This document shows, piece after piece, positions 51,382 through 59,859 of a DNA stretch of 64,000 bases. This stretch comes from Rhodopseudomonas sp. (GTDB lineage Bacteria > Pseudomonadota > Alphaproteobacteria > Rhizobiales > Xanthobacteraceae): the NCBI RefSeq assembly GCF_013377015.1, contig NZ_JACABA010000001.1, forward strand, positions 1,321,491-1,385,490, given 5' to 3'. Numbering within the stretch: the first letter of the stretch is position 1; every line of letters begins with the position of its first letter. The notes under the pieces were generated by a model. The model was not told the DNA's origin. It saw only the letters and a program-made list of their open reading frames with translations, and did no database searches. The position numbers and the translations under genes were made by a program.

Positions 51382-53764
51382 AGGCGACAGCGTCCAGCCT
51401 GCGGACCTGTTGCGACCGCGCCATGTCGGGCAACCGATCCGGCGCACCGAGGATCCGCGACTATTGACCGGCAACGGCGAATACACCGCCGACCGCAAGC
51501 CGGATCGCGTGCTGCACGTCGCCTTCCGCCGCAGCGAGCAGGCCCACGCCACCATTGTTGCGATCGATACCGCGCAAGCGCGGGCCGCGCCTGGCGTGGT
51601 CGCGGTGTTCACCGCAGAGGACGTCGCAGAGCTCTACAAGCCGATCATTCCGGTGTCGCGGATGGCGAATTACTACGCTACGCCGATCGTCGCGCTGGCC
51701 ACCGGCAAGGTGCGCTACGTCGGCGAGGCGGTGGTCGCGGTCATCGCCGAGGATCGCTACCTCGCCGAAGACGCGCTGGAGCTGATCGAGATCGACTACG
51801 CGCCGCTCGGCGTCGTGACCGATCCGGAAGATGCCGCGGCGGCGGACGCGCCGCTGCTGCACGACGAGGCCGGCACCAATGTACTGGTCGCCCGCGAGTT
51901 CAAGAAGGGCGACGCCGCCGCCGACATCGCGGCGGCGCATACCAGCGTGCGCGGCCGATTCCGGATGACCCGCAAGGCGCCGCTGGCGATGGAGCCGCGC
52001 AGCTATTGCGCAGAATTCGACGGCAGGCGCGAGGCGATCACGCTGTACACCTCGTCCAACATCCCCGGCATCGTGCGCGACGCGCTAGCGGAATCGCTCG
52101 ACCTGCCGGGCAGCCGGCTGCGCGTGGTCGCCCCCGACGTCGGCGGCAGCTTCGGCTCCAAGGGCTCGCTGTATCCGGAAGAAATCCTGCTGTGCGTGGC
52201 GGCGCGCAAACTGCGCCGCTCGCTGAAATGGACCGCGGACCGGCTCGAGGATATCGCCAGTTCCAGCCAGTCCTTCGCTGAAACGATCGAGGCCGAACTC
52301 GGCTTCGACGCCGACGGCGTCGCGGTAGCGCTGCAAGCCGACGTGACCGGCGACGTCGGCGCCTATTCGATCTATCCCTGGACCTGCGCGCTGGAGCCGG
52401 TTCAGGTCGTCAGCTTTCTGCCCGGCCCCTACAAGATCAAATCCTATCGCGGCGCGGTGCGCGGCGTCGCCACCAGCAAGCCGCCGACCGGCCCCTATCG
52501 CGGCGTCGGCCGACCGATCTCCACCTTCGTCACCGAGCGGCTGATGGACATGGCGGCGAAGGCGCTGGGCATCGACCCGCTGGAGATCCGCCGCCGCAAT
52601 CTGGTCCGCGACGACGAGTTTCCCTATCGGATCGCCTCCGGCATCATCTGGGACAGGACCGGCTTCGTCGCATGCCTCGACGCCGCGGCGGAGGCGGCGA
52701 ACTACGCGGCGCTGCGACAGCAACAGGCCGCGGCGCGGGCGGCGGGGCGCTGGTTCGGCATTGGCCTTTCGAGCTACGCCGAACTGACCGGGATCGGCTC
52801 GCGGATCGCGGTGGCGCCCGGCATGCCGATCAACACCGGCTCGGAGACCGCCAAGATCCGGATCGATTCCACCGGCGCGATCACCGCGACGTTCGGCGTC
52901 GCATCGCACGGTCAGGGCCTGGAAACTACGCTGGCACAGGTGATCGCCGATGATCTCGGCGCAAGGTTCGACGACATTCGCGTGGTCCAGGGCGACAGCG
53001 ACGGCGTGCCGATGTCGACCGGCACCTATGCGAGCCGCAGCGCGGTGCTCGGCGGCGGCGCCGCCAAACACGCCTCCGTGCTGCTGCGCGAGAAGATCAA
53101 GCGCGTCGCGTCGCATCTGCTCGAGGCGGCGGTCGACGATATCGACGTCGCCAATGGCTTTGCCCGGGTGGCCGGCACCGACCGAACGGTCAGCTTCAAG
53201 CAGGTGGCGAAGGCGGTTTATTCCGACATGAAGACGCTGCCGGTCGAGGCCCGCGAGGAGCTGGAGGCCAGCTACACCTATGACCCGATCAACGGCACCA
53301 CCGCCTGCGCCACCCATCTGGCGGCGGTCGAGATCGACCCGGCGAGCTGCTTCGTCAAGGTCCTGAAATACGTCGTCGCCGAGGATTGCGGCCGCATCAT
53401 CAATCCGATGATCGTCGACGGCCAGGTCCATGGTGGCGTGGCGCAGGGCATCGGCGCCGCGCTCTATGAGGAGATGATCTACGACGACACCGGGCAATTG
53501 CTGAGCGCCAGCCTGGTCGACTACGTGATCCCTTCGGCGGTCGAGATCCCCCACATCGACGTCGTCCATATCGAGAGCGAATCCGCGGTGGCGGGCGGCT
53601 TTCGCGGCATGGGCGAGGGCGGCACCATCGGCGCGCCGGCGGCGATCGCCAATGCGATCGCGGATGCGCTGGCGCCGCTGGGGATCGACGTGTTCGAGCT
53701 GCCGGTCACGCCCGAACGCCTGTTTCGCCTGATCGAAATCGCAAGATCGCAACAACAACAATAA
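51374..53764 (+). CDS. Molybdenum hydroxylase catalytic subunit (xanthine-dehydrogenase/CoxL family)
   Basis: A 796-residue protein. The a/b hammerhead domain (about 30-150, LTGNGEYTADRKPDRVLHVAFRRSEQAHA) precedes the molybdopterin-cytosine-dinucleotide domains. GGSFGSKGSLYPEE, PPTGPYRGVGRPISTFVTERLMD, SHGQGLETTLAQVIADDLG, and GGFRGMGEGGTIGAPAAIANAI (catalytic Glu near 755) are the family landmarks. The loop GPYRGVGRP lacks the Cys of true form I CO dehydrogenases, so it should hydroxylate an organic substrate, plausibly an aryl- or acyl-CoA. Its start overlaps the MBL gene by eight bases. Confidence 0.93.
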   Translation: MSKGDSVQPADLLRPRHVGQPIRRTEDPRLLTGNGEYTADRKPDRVLHVAFRRSEQAHATIVAIDTAQARAAPGVVAVFTAEDVAELYKPIIPVSRMANYYATPIVALATGKVRYVGEAVVAVIAEDRYLAEDALELIEIDYAPLGVVTDPEDAAAADAPLLHDEAGTNVLVAREFKKGDAAADIAAAHTSVRGRFRMTRKAPLAMEPRSYCAEFDGRREAITLYTSSNIPGIVRDALAESLDLPGSRLRVVAPDVGGSFGSKGSLYPEEILLCVAARKLRRSLKWTADRLEDIASSSQSFAETIEAELGFDADGVAVALQADVTGDVGAYSIYPWTCALEPVQVVSFLPGPYKIKSYRGAVRGVATSKPPTGPYRGVGRPISTFVTERLMDMAAKALGIDPLEIRRRNLVRDDEFPYRIASGIIWDRTGFVACLDAAAEAANYAALRQQQAAARAAGRWFGIGLSSYAELTGIGSRIAVAPGMPINTGSETAKIRIDSTGAITATFGVASHGQGLETTLAQVIADDLGARFDDIRVVQGDSDGVPMSTGTYASRSAVLGGGAAKHASVLLREKIKRVASHLLEAAVDDIDVANGFARVAGTDRTVSFKQVAKAVYSDMKTLPVEAREELEASYTYDPINGTTACATHLAAVEIDPASCFVKVLKYVVAEDCGRIINPMIVDGQVHGGVAQGIGAALYEEMIYDDTGQLLSASLVDYVIPSAVEIPHIDVVHIESESAVAGGFRGMGEGGTIGAPAAIANAIADALAPLGIDVFELPVTPERLFRLIEIARSQQQQ

Positions 53765-53774
53765 GGACACCACG

Positions 53775-54530
53775 ATGGATATGCATCTGAACGGCAAGGT
53801 CGCACTGGTGACGGGCGCCGCCCGCGATGTTGGCCGCGAGATCGCCCTGAGCCTCGCCGCCGAAGGCGCCGCGGTGGCGGTGAACTACAACGGCTCGCAT
53901 GACGCCGCCGCCGAGGTCGTGGCCGAGATCACCCGGAACGGCGGCAAGGCGATCGCCTACAAGGCCGACGTCGCCGACCTCGCCGCGGTCCAGGCGATGG
54001 TCGCCAAGGTGGTCGCCGATTTCGGCGGCCTCAACATCGTCATCAACAATGCGGGCGTGGCGCTGCGCAACCGCTTCGTCGAGACCAAGCCGGAGGAATG
54101 GAAGCGGCAGATCGACGTCTGCCTGTACGGCGCGATCCATGTCTCGCAGGCGGCGGCGCCGCATCTGGAAAAGGCCGGCGACGGCCGCATCATCGCGATC
54201 GTCGGCGATTCGTCGCGGGTCGGCGAATCCGGGCTGGCGATCGTCGGCGCCGCGCGCGCCGGCGTGATCGTGCTGATGAAATCGCTGGCGCGCGAATTCG
54301 GCCGGTTCGGCACCACCGCCAACACGCTGGCGCTCGGCCTGATCGAGACCGCGCACGACCGCGCCTGGGTCGACGCCAACCGCGACAAGTTGACCAAGCT
54401 GTATCCGCTGCGCCGGCTCGGCATGCCGGCCGACATCGCCCCGATGGTGACGCTGCTGTCGTCGAAGCATGGCGGCTGGATCACCGGCCAGGTGATCAGC
54501 ATCAGCGGCGGCTTCAGCATGGTCGGATAG
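53775..54530 (+). CDS. SDR-family oxidoreductase, FabG-like
   Basis: A 251-residue classical SDR. VALVTGAARDVGREIALSLA is the cofactor site, NIVINNAGVALRNRF the central strand, and DSSRVGESGLAIVGAARAG the catalytic region. The Ser is present (DSSRVG), but the expected YxxxK reads VGAAR, so Tyr and Lys both appear replaced, much as in enoyl-reductase-like or non-catalytic SDRs. SISGGFSMVG ends it. It lies 10 bases after the large subunit and 12 before the acyl-CoA synthetase, inside operon A. It may act on a hydroxyacyl-CoA; reduced catalytic residues leave this doubtful. Confidence 0.82.
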   Translation: MDMHLNGKVALVTGAARDVGREIALSLAAEGAAVAVNYNGSHDAAAEVVAEITRNGGKAIAYKADVADLAAVQAMVAKVVADFGGLNIVINNAGVALRNRFVETKPEEWKRQIDVCLYGAIHVSQAAAPHLEKAGDGRIIAIVGDSSRVGESGLAIVGAARAGVIVLMKSLAREFGRFGTTANTLALGLIETAHDRAWVDANRDKLTKLYPLRRLGMPADIAPMVTLLSSKHGGWITGQVISISGGFSMVG

Positions 54531-54542
54531 CCAGGAGGAACG

Positions 54543-56078
54543 ATGCTTCACACCGACATCATCGCGCCGATCTCCAGCCTGCTGGAACGGCACCGCACTG
54601 AACGCCCCGACAAGGTGGCGTATTGGGACAGCGCGCGATCCGTGACCTACGCGCAGCTCGCCGAGCGCACCGCGTCGATCGCGGCGGGCCTTGCCGCGAT
54701 CGGCCTTTCCGAGGGCGACCGGCTGGCGATCTATTTGCCGAACAGCGTCGACTGGATCGAGACCTGCCTCGCCGGCCTGCGAGCCGGCGCGGTGATCGTG
54801 CCGATCAGCTACGACGCTGCCGAGGGCGAGATCGCCTATCGGCTCGCCGACGCCGATTGCCGCACCGTGGTCACCACGCCGGCGCGGCAGGCGCTGGTCG
54901 GCAAGCTCGCCACCGGCCTTGGTCATCCACTGGCGATGGTGTTGACGGCAGCGGACAGCGCCGCAACGACGCTCGATAGCCTGGCGACGGGCGCGTCCGG
55001 CGCGCCGCGCGATCCGACCGACATCGATCGCACCTCCTTCATCATCTACACTTCCGGCACCACCGGACGGGCCAAGGGCGTGCTGCTGTCGGTGCGCGGC
55101 ATGCTGTGGATCACCGCGGCATGCTGGGCGCCGATTCTCGGCCTCAACGAGGCCGACGTGGTGCTGTCGCCGCTGCCGCTGTTCCATTCCTATGGCCTCA
55201 ATCTCTCGGTGCTCAGCGTGCTGGCGGTCGGCGCCAGCGAACACATCATGGAAAAGTTCTCGCCGCAGCAGGCGCTCGAGCTGCTGCAGACCGGCAACTA
55301 CTCGGTGTTTCCCGGCGTGCCAACCATGTTCCACTATCTGCTGCAGCGCGCGCAGGAGTCCGGGATCGAGCGGCTGGGCAAGACGCGGATGTGTTTTTCC
55401 GCCGGCGCCATCCTGCCGGCGACGCTGAACCGGGCGTTCGAGCAGCGCTTCGGCACGCCGCTGATCGACGGCTATGGCATCACCGAGACCTCCACCATGG
55501 TGACGGTGAACTGGATGAGCGGCGCCCGGCCGATGGGCTCGTGCGGGCTGCCAGTGCCGGGACTCGCGGTGCGGATCGTCGATCCGGTGACGCTGGTGGA
55601 CCTGCCGATCGGATCGGAGGGCGAGCTGATCGTGCGCGGCCCCAATCTGATGCAGGGCTATCACAACAAGCCGGCCGAGACCGCGGCGGCGCTGCGGCAC
55701 GGCTGGTATCACACCGGCGATCTCGCGAAATCTGATCCGAACGGCTATCTGACCATCACCGGCCGGATCAAGGAGCTGATCATCCGCGGCGGTCAGAACA
55801 TCGCGCCGGCCGAGATCGAGGAGGTGGTGATCCTGCATCCGCAGGTGCTCGACTGCGCCATCGTCGGCGTGCCGCACGCCACGCTCGGCGAGGTGCCGTA
55901 TCTGTTCGTGGTGGCGCAGGGCGGTGAACTCGACGTCGACTCGCTGCTGACGCATTGCCGCGGCAGCTTGTCGTCCTACAAGATCCCCGAGGCCACCCAT
56001 ATTGTCGCCGAAATTCCGCGCACCGGCTCCGGCAAGATCATGCGGTTCAAGCTGGTCGAGGCGATGAAGCAGACCTGA
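54543..56078 (+). CDS. Acyl-CoA synthetase (class I adenylate-forming enzyme)
   Basis: A 511-residue AMP-forming ligase. The P-loop is FIIYTSGTTGRAKGVLLS, the acyl-binding region FPGVPTMFHYLL, the adenine motif DGYGITETSTMV, then GWYHTGDLAKSDPNGYLTITGRIKELIIRGGQNIAPAEIEE (hinge Asp/Arg) and the C-terminal catalytic Lys in TGSGKIMRFKL. It activates a carboxylic acid to its CoA thioester. The N-terminal part (DIIAPISSLLERHRTERPDKVAYW) is of the medium/aryl-acid type. As last gene of operon A it probably supplies the CoA thioester on which the hydroxylase or crotonase acts. Confidence 0.93.
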   Translation: MLHTDIIAPISSLLERHRTERPDKVAYWDSARSVTYAQLAERTASIAAGLAAIGLSEGDRLAIYLPNSVDWIETCLAGLRAGAVIVPISYDAAEGEIAYRLADADCRTVVTTPARQALVGKLATGLGHPLAMVLTAADSAATTLDSLATGASGAPRDPTDIDRTSFIIYTSGTTGRAKGVLLSVRGMLWITAACWAPILGLNEADVVLSPLPLFHSYGLNLSVLSVLAVGASEHIMEKFSPQQALELLQTGNYSVFPGVPTMFHYLLQRAQESGIERLGKTRMCFSAGAILPATLNRAFEQRFGTPLIDGYGITETSTMVTVNWMSGARPMGSCGLPVPGLAVRIVDPVTLVDLPIGSEGELIVRGPNLMQGYHNKPAETAAALRHGWYHTGDLAKSDPNGYLTITGRIKELIIRGGQNIAPAEIEEVVILHPQVLDCAIVGVPHATLGEVPYLFVVAQGGELDVDSLLTHCRGSLSSYKIPEATHIVAEIPRTGSGKIMRFKLVEAMKQT

Positions 56079-56094
56079 GCGGCGGCCGGAGGCG

Positions 56095-57150
56095 TCAGGG
56101 CAGCGAGCGCGGTCCGAGCGCGCCGAAGGCTTTCGGGTCATAGCTCAGCCGATACTGCATATCGGCGGCGATGATCGGCTTGTGACACTTGTCGCAGATC
56201 ACCGAGGCGTGGAAATCGTGACCGCAGCCGAGGTGCCGCAGCAGCAGAGGCGGTTTGTTCTTGGCCAGCCAGCGATCGCCCCAGGCCAGCATGGTGGCGA
56301 ACGATCCGTACAGATCGCGGCCCATGTCGGTGAGCAGATATTCGTAGCGCTCCGGCGCCTGCTGATAGAGCCGGCGCAGGAACACGCCCTGGCTGACCAG
56401 CCGCGACAGCCGGTCGGTCAGGATGTTCGGCGCGATCCCGAGCTCGGCTTGGATCTTGTCGTAGCGGCGGTTGCCGAAAAACGCCTCGCGCACCACCATG
56501 AAGCTCCATTTGTCGCCGATGATCTGCAGCGCCCGCGACACCGAGCTCGGCCGTCCCAGCACGAACCGGCTTTCGTCCGAGGCCCGCCTGGTGTTGCGCC
56601 CCGGCTTCGACGGCGTGCGGCCGGCGCCGGGGCCGTCGCGATACTCCACTTCCCTGGCGTTGAGCGCGGCGGCGCAGGCCGAGCAGGCGATGATCGGGTG
56701 GCTTTCGCAGCCGCATGCCATGTGCACCAGCGTCAGCGGTGGCGGCTTGCCGCCGGCCAGCCAGCGATCGCCGAACTGCATCAGCGCCATGAAACTCGGA
56801 TAGAGATCGAATCCCATCTTGGTCAGTCGATATTCCTTGCGCTGCGGCACGTGGGTCGCGACCTGACGAAAAATCGCGAGCCGCGTCAGCTTGCGCAGCC
56901 GGTCGGTCAGTGTGGCGCGCGGAATGCCGAGCGCGGCGCGGAATGCCTCGAAGCTGTGGGTGCCGAAGAACGCTTCGCGGATGATCAGAAACGCCCAAGC
57001 GTCGGACACGATATCCAGCGTGCGCGCCACCGAGCAATTGCGTTCGCCGCGGACCTGGCCGGGGCTGGCGCGCGGCGGTCGTGGCCGCGACGCTGTGCCG
57101 CGTCCCGCGGGAAGCTTTGCCGTGGCCAACCGCGTCATGGAGATGGACAT
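56095..57150 (-). CDS. Tandem HxlR-family transcription regulator with zinc-knuckle-like segments
   Basis: ATG 57150 follows AAGGCGG and gives 351 residues. Two HxlR winged helices occur: about 39-130 (CSVARTLDIVSDAWAFLIIREAFFG...EYRLTKMGFDLYP) and about 199-297 (SSVSRALQIIGDKWSFMVVREAFFG...EYLLTDMGRDLYG). Each is followed by a short Cys/His cluster: Cys146, Cys148, Cys156, Cys159 and Cys309, His311, Cys319, Cys322. The protein looks like a duplicated HxlR-plus-zinc unit, so a single chain could act as a built-in dimer. It is convergent with operon A and divergent from the LivK gene; a likely operator lies in that divergent gap. Confidence 0.88.
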   Translation of the reverse strand: MSISMTRLATAKLPAGRGTASRPRPPRASPGQVRGERNCSVARTLDIVSDAWAFLIIREAFFGTHSFEAFRAALGIPRATLTDRLRKLTRLAIFRQVATHVPQRKEYRLTKMGFDLYPSFMALMQFGDRWLAGGKPPPLTLVHMACGCESHPIIACSACAAALNAREVEYRDGPGAGRTPSKPGRNTRRASDESRFVLGRPSSVSRALQIIGDKWSFMVVREAFFGNRRYDKIQAELGIAPNILTDRLSRLVSQGVFLRRLYQQAPERYEYLLTDMGRDLYGSFATMLAWGDRWLAKNKPPLLLRHLGCGHDFHASVICDKCHKPIIAADMQYRLSYDPKAFGALGPRSLP

Positions 57151-57252
57151 CCGCCTTGTCGGACGAGCGTAGCGCGCGCCGGGTTGCATCGATTGTTGTT
57201 AGTCATCCGGCATCGCCGTCGGATCAGCGCGTGCACTCTACACCACCAGGAT

Positions 57253-57290
57253 TGACATGAGAAAAAATGTCAGTCTAGTTATGCATGTCA
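57253..57290. promoter_or_regulatory. Putative HxlR operator between the regulator and LivK genes
   Basis: TGACAT (57253-57258) is inverted as ATGTCA (57267-57272) across eight bases. The 20-mer CAGTCTAGTTATGCATGTCA (57271-57290) overlaps its end and repeats ATGTCA in direct orientation 18 bases on. The 20-mer matches the sequence before operon A in 17 of 20 positions. Autoregulation of the HxlR gene and control of the LivK gene are inferred. Confidence 0.6.
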
Positions 57291-57298
57291 AAAAAAAT

Positions 57299-57343
57299 GG
57301 AGCGGAAAATCCGCTCCGCCAAGACCTGGGCGCAGCCCAGGTC
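57299..57343 (+). ncRNA. Two tandem perfect hairpins in the LivK-gene 5' leader
   Basis: GGAGCGGA/TCCGCTCC (57299-57306 with 57310-57317, three-base loop) is followed by GACCTGGGC/GCCCAGGTC (57323-57331 with 57335-57343, three-base loop), then the ribosome site AGGGAGGT. No T-run follows, so these are leader structures that may stabilise the mRNA or expose the ribosome site, not attenuators I can recognise. Confidence 0.55.
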
Positions 57344-57360
57344 AACCAGGGAGGTACACA

Positions 57361-58587
57361 ATGCGAACCGCTCGTCGATCGGCGCTCGCCGTGACGTTGG
57401 CCGCCGGCATGGGATTCGGATTGGCAGCCGCGCATGCCGACGGCATATCCGCGAATGTGGTGAAGATCGGCGTGCTGACCGACATGTCCGGTCAGTTCTC
57501 GCATGAATCGGGCGAAGGCTCGGTGACCGCCGTCCGCATGGCGATCGAGGATTTCGGCGGCAAGGTGCTCGGCAAGCCGATCGAACTGGTGGTCGCCGAC
57601 CACCAGAACAAGCCGGACGTCGCCTCGACCATCGCGCGCAAATGGTTCGATGTCGAGAACGTCGACATGATCGCCAATTTGATCAATTCGTCGATCGCGC
57701 TGAGCGTCGCCCAGCTCGCCAAGGACAAGGACCGGATTGCGATCGTCAACGGCTCCGGCTCCTCGCGCCTGACCGGCGCCGGCTGCACGCCGAACAGCAT
57801 CCACTACGCCTACGACACCTATTCGCTGGCCAAGGGCACCGGCGCCGCGCTGATGAAGGCCGGCGGCACCAGCTGGTACTTCCTGACCGCGGACTACGCG
57901 TTCGGCCACGCGCTCGAAGCCGATACCACGGCGGTGGTCAAGGCGCTGGGCGGTACGGTGCTCGGCGCCAGCCGCTACCCGATCGAAACTTCGGACCAGT
58001 CCTCGTTCCTGCTGCAGGCGCAGGCGTCGAAGGCGAAGGTCATTGGCCTCGCTGGTTCCGGCACGGTGTTCGTCAATGCCGTCAAGGCCGCGCAGGAATT
58101 CGGCATCCCGCAGGGCGGCCAGACTCTGGCGGGACTGCTGGTGTGGATCACCGACATCAAGGGCCTTGGGCTGCAGACCGCGCAGGGCCTGGTGCTGACC
58201 AATGCCTTCTATTGGGACCGCGACGACGAGACGCGGGCCTGGTCGAAGCGGTTCGCCGAACGGATGAAGCGGATGCCGCATATGGGCGATGCCGGCGACT
58301 ATTCGTCGACCATGCATTACCTGAAGGCGATCCAGGCCGCCGGCACCGACGACGCCAAGGCGGTGATGGCCAAGATGCGCGAAACGCCGATCAACGACTT
58401 CTTCGCCAAGAACGGCCGTATCCGCGAGGACGGCCGCATGGTCCACGACATGTACGTCTATGAGGTCAAGAAGCCGTCGGAATCGAAGGGCGAATGGGAC
58501 TACTATAAACTTCGCGCCGTGATCCCCGGCGACGAGGCGTTCCGCTCGCTGAAGGACAGCGACTGCCCGCTGGTCAAGAAGGGCTGA
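57361..58587 (+). CDS. ABC transporter substrate-binding protein, LivK/branched-chain type
   Basis: A 408-residue periplasmic binding protein (Peripla_BP_6). The signal peptide ends near residue 26 (LAVTLAAGMGFGLAAAHA). VVKIGVLTDMSGQFSHESGEGSVTAVRMAIEDFGG is the LivK-type first lobe, WYFLTADYAFGHALEADTTAVVK the second, and ETSDQSSFLLQAQASKAKVIGLAGSG the hinge region. This branch binds aromatic or short organic acids as often as amino acids. No permease or ATPase gene is in the window. It has a strong AGGGAGGT site, a structured leader and its own terminator, suggesting high, separate expression. It probably feeds the catabolic operons. Confidence 0.92.
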   Translation: MRTARRSALAVTLAAGMGFGLAAAHADGISANVVKIGVLTDMSGQFSHESGEGSVTAVRMAIEDFGGKVLGKPIELVVADHQNKPDVASTIARKWFDVENVDMIANLINSSIALSVAQLAKDKDRIAIVNGSGSSRLTGAGCTPNSIHYAYDTYSLAKGTGAALMKAGGTSWYFLTADYAFGHALEADTTAVVKALGGTVLGASRYPIETSDQSSFLLQAQASKAKVIGLAGSGTVFVNAVKAAQEFGIPQGGQTLAGLLVWITDIKGLGLQTAQGLVLTNAFYWDRDDETRAWSKRFAERMKRMPHMGDAGDYSSTMHYLKAIQAAGTDDAKAVMAKMRETPINDFFAKNGRIREDGRMVHDMYVYEVKKPSESKGEWDYYKLRAVIPGDEAFRSLKDSDCPLVKKG

Positions 58588-58614
58588 GCCCAGCCATCGT
58601 GACACCACGGCATT

Positions 58615-58647
58615 GGGCCGCCGCACCCTGAACGGGCGCGGCGGCCC
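58615..58647 (+). terminator. Terminator-like hairpin after the LivK gene
   Basis: GGGCCGCCGC (58615-58624) pairs perfectly with GCGGCGGCCC (58638-58647); the loop is 13 bases and GTTGCGTTT follows. The T-run is interrupted, so termination may be partial. Confidence 0.65.
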
Positions 58648-58792
58648 GTTGCGTTTCGGCGCAGATAGCGCGCAGGGCGGCGATCCGGCGGCGCCGGGCC
58701 GGCGTTCAGAAATGCACGTCGTGTTCGCATTATTGACCGCCTTGGACCGCCATGCCATCGTTGCCGCCCGAGGCGACCGCGAAGGCGACCCG

Positions 58793-59653
58793 ATGAGTGC
58801 AGCGGACAGACCCAGGCGCACGCAGCAGCCGAGCAAGCAGGCCACCTCGCCGCGCTCGGTGACGCGGCTGGTGCAGATCTTCGACGATCTGTGCTCGCGG
58901 CCGACCGGCGCCTCGCTGGCGACGCTGAGCCAGAGCATGGGGATCCCGAAAAGCAGCCTGCTCAACCTGCTGCGCGGGCTGATCGACAGCGGCCACCTTG
59001 CCTTCGTCGACGGCCTCTACCAGCTCGGCCCCGAGGCGTTCGGGATGGCGCAGGCGATCATGGCGACACGGCGGTTTCTCGGCTTCGCCGAACTGGCCCG
59101 CCCGGTGCTGCGCCAGCTGGTCGAGACCACCCAGGAGACCGCGGTGCTGGCGGTGATGTCCGGCGACAAGAAATCGGCGGTCTATGTCGAGAAGCTTGAA
59201 AGCCCGACCGCGATCCGCTTCACCGCGACGGTGGGCGATTCCCGGCCGCTGCTGTGGTCGGCGGTGGGCCGGGTGCTGCTGGCGTTTCAGCTCGACCACT
59301 GGCTCAACGAATACATGCGCACCGTGAAGATGGTGCAGCACACGCCGGAAACCGAAATGAACCGCAAGCGGCTGCGCGCTTTGCTCGAAGAGGTGCGGGC
59401 CACCCATGTGGCGGTGACCCGCAACCAGGGCACCATGGGCGTGGCCGGCTTCGCGGCGCCGATCTTCGACAGCTCCGGCGTGATCGTGGCGGCGATCGGG
59501 CTGGCGGCGCCGACCGAACGCGCGATGGCGCACAGCGCCGAACTGAGCGCCGCCGCCAAGGACGCCGGCGTCGAAATCTCCCGGCTGATGGGCTATCGGC
59601 CGTTCATCGTCGACGCCAAGCCGCGCCGCCGCCCGACCGGATTGCCCGGCTGA
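58793..59653 (+). CDS. IclR family transcription regulator
   Basis: ATG 58793 follows GAAGGCG and gives 286 residues; the longer frame upstream overlaps the terminator. The N-terminal winged helix (about 20-78) reads SVTRLVQIFDDLCSRPTGASLATLSQSMGIPKSSLLNLLRGLIDSGHL. The effector-binding domain follows with FAELARPVLRQLVETTQETAVLAVMSGDKKSAVYVEKLES, LLWSAVGRVLLAF and the conserved VAGFAAPIFDSSGVIVAAIGLAAP. IclR proteins usually bind a small organic acid or CoA-pathway intermediate. It precedes operon B by 206 bases, in which two inverted repeats lie, so it probably controls operon B. Confidence 0.92.
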   Translation: MSAADRPRRTQQPSKQATSPRSVTRLVQIFDDLCSRPTGASLATLSQSMGIPKSSLLNLLRGLIDSGHLAFVDGLYQLGPEAFGMAQAIMATRRFLGFAELARPVLRQLVETTQETAVLAVMSGDKKSAVYVEKLESPTAIRFTATVGDSRPLLWSAVGRVLLAFQLDHWLNEYMRTVKMVQHTPETEMNRKRLRALLEEVRATHVAVTRNQGTMGVAGFAAPIFDSSGVIVAAIGLAAPTERAMAHSAELSAAAKDAGVEISRLMGYRPFIVDAKPRRRPTGLPG

Positions 59654-59703
59654 AATCCCCGACGGTCCCGGCATGCCGCGGTCGCCGTTCCTCCCGTCGC
59701 AGC

Positions 59704-59741
59704 GTTCAATTATGTGAACAGTATCGCAATTTCTGAATTGC
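59704..59741. promoter_or_regulatory. Two adjacent inverted repeats before operon B
   Basis: GTTCA-ATTATG-TGAAC (59704-59719) and GCAAT-TTCTGA-ATTGC (59726-59741) are two inverted repeats, each with a six-base spacer, with centres 22 bases apart, about two helical turns. They lie between iclR and the CaiB gene and are candidate IclR-binding sites. Confidence 0.5.
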
Positions 59742-59859
59742 AGGACGATCCGAGACCCGCTAGGTTTGTCGCCAACGCATGCCGGTCGGCGACGTCTCGC
59801 TGCCGACCTACTCACAACAACCGATCGCCCGGCATCGGCGGTCGGCACAGGGCTGGCTC

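Noticed and set aside
51374..53764. Aerobic carbon monoxide dehydrogenase large subunit
   Set aside because: Form I CO dehydrogenases have a Cys-containing active-site loop. This protein has GPYRGVGRP, so an organic substrate is more likely.
53706..56141. An 811-codon minus-strand frame opposite the SDR and acyl-CoA synthetase genes
   Set aside because: It is antisense to two well-defined enzymes in a tight operon; the product has antisense-type composition.
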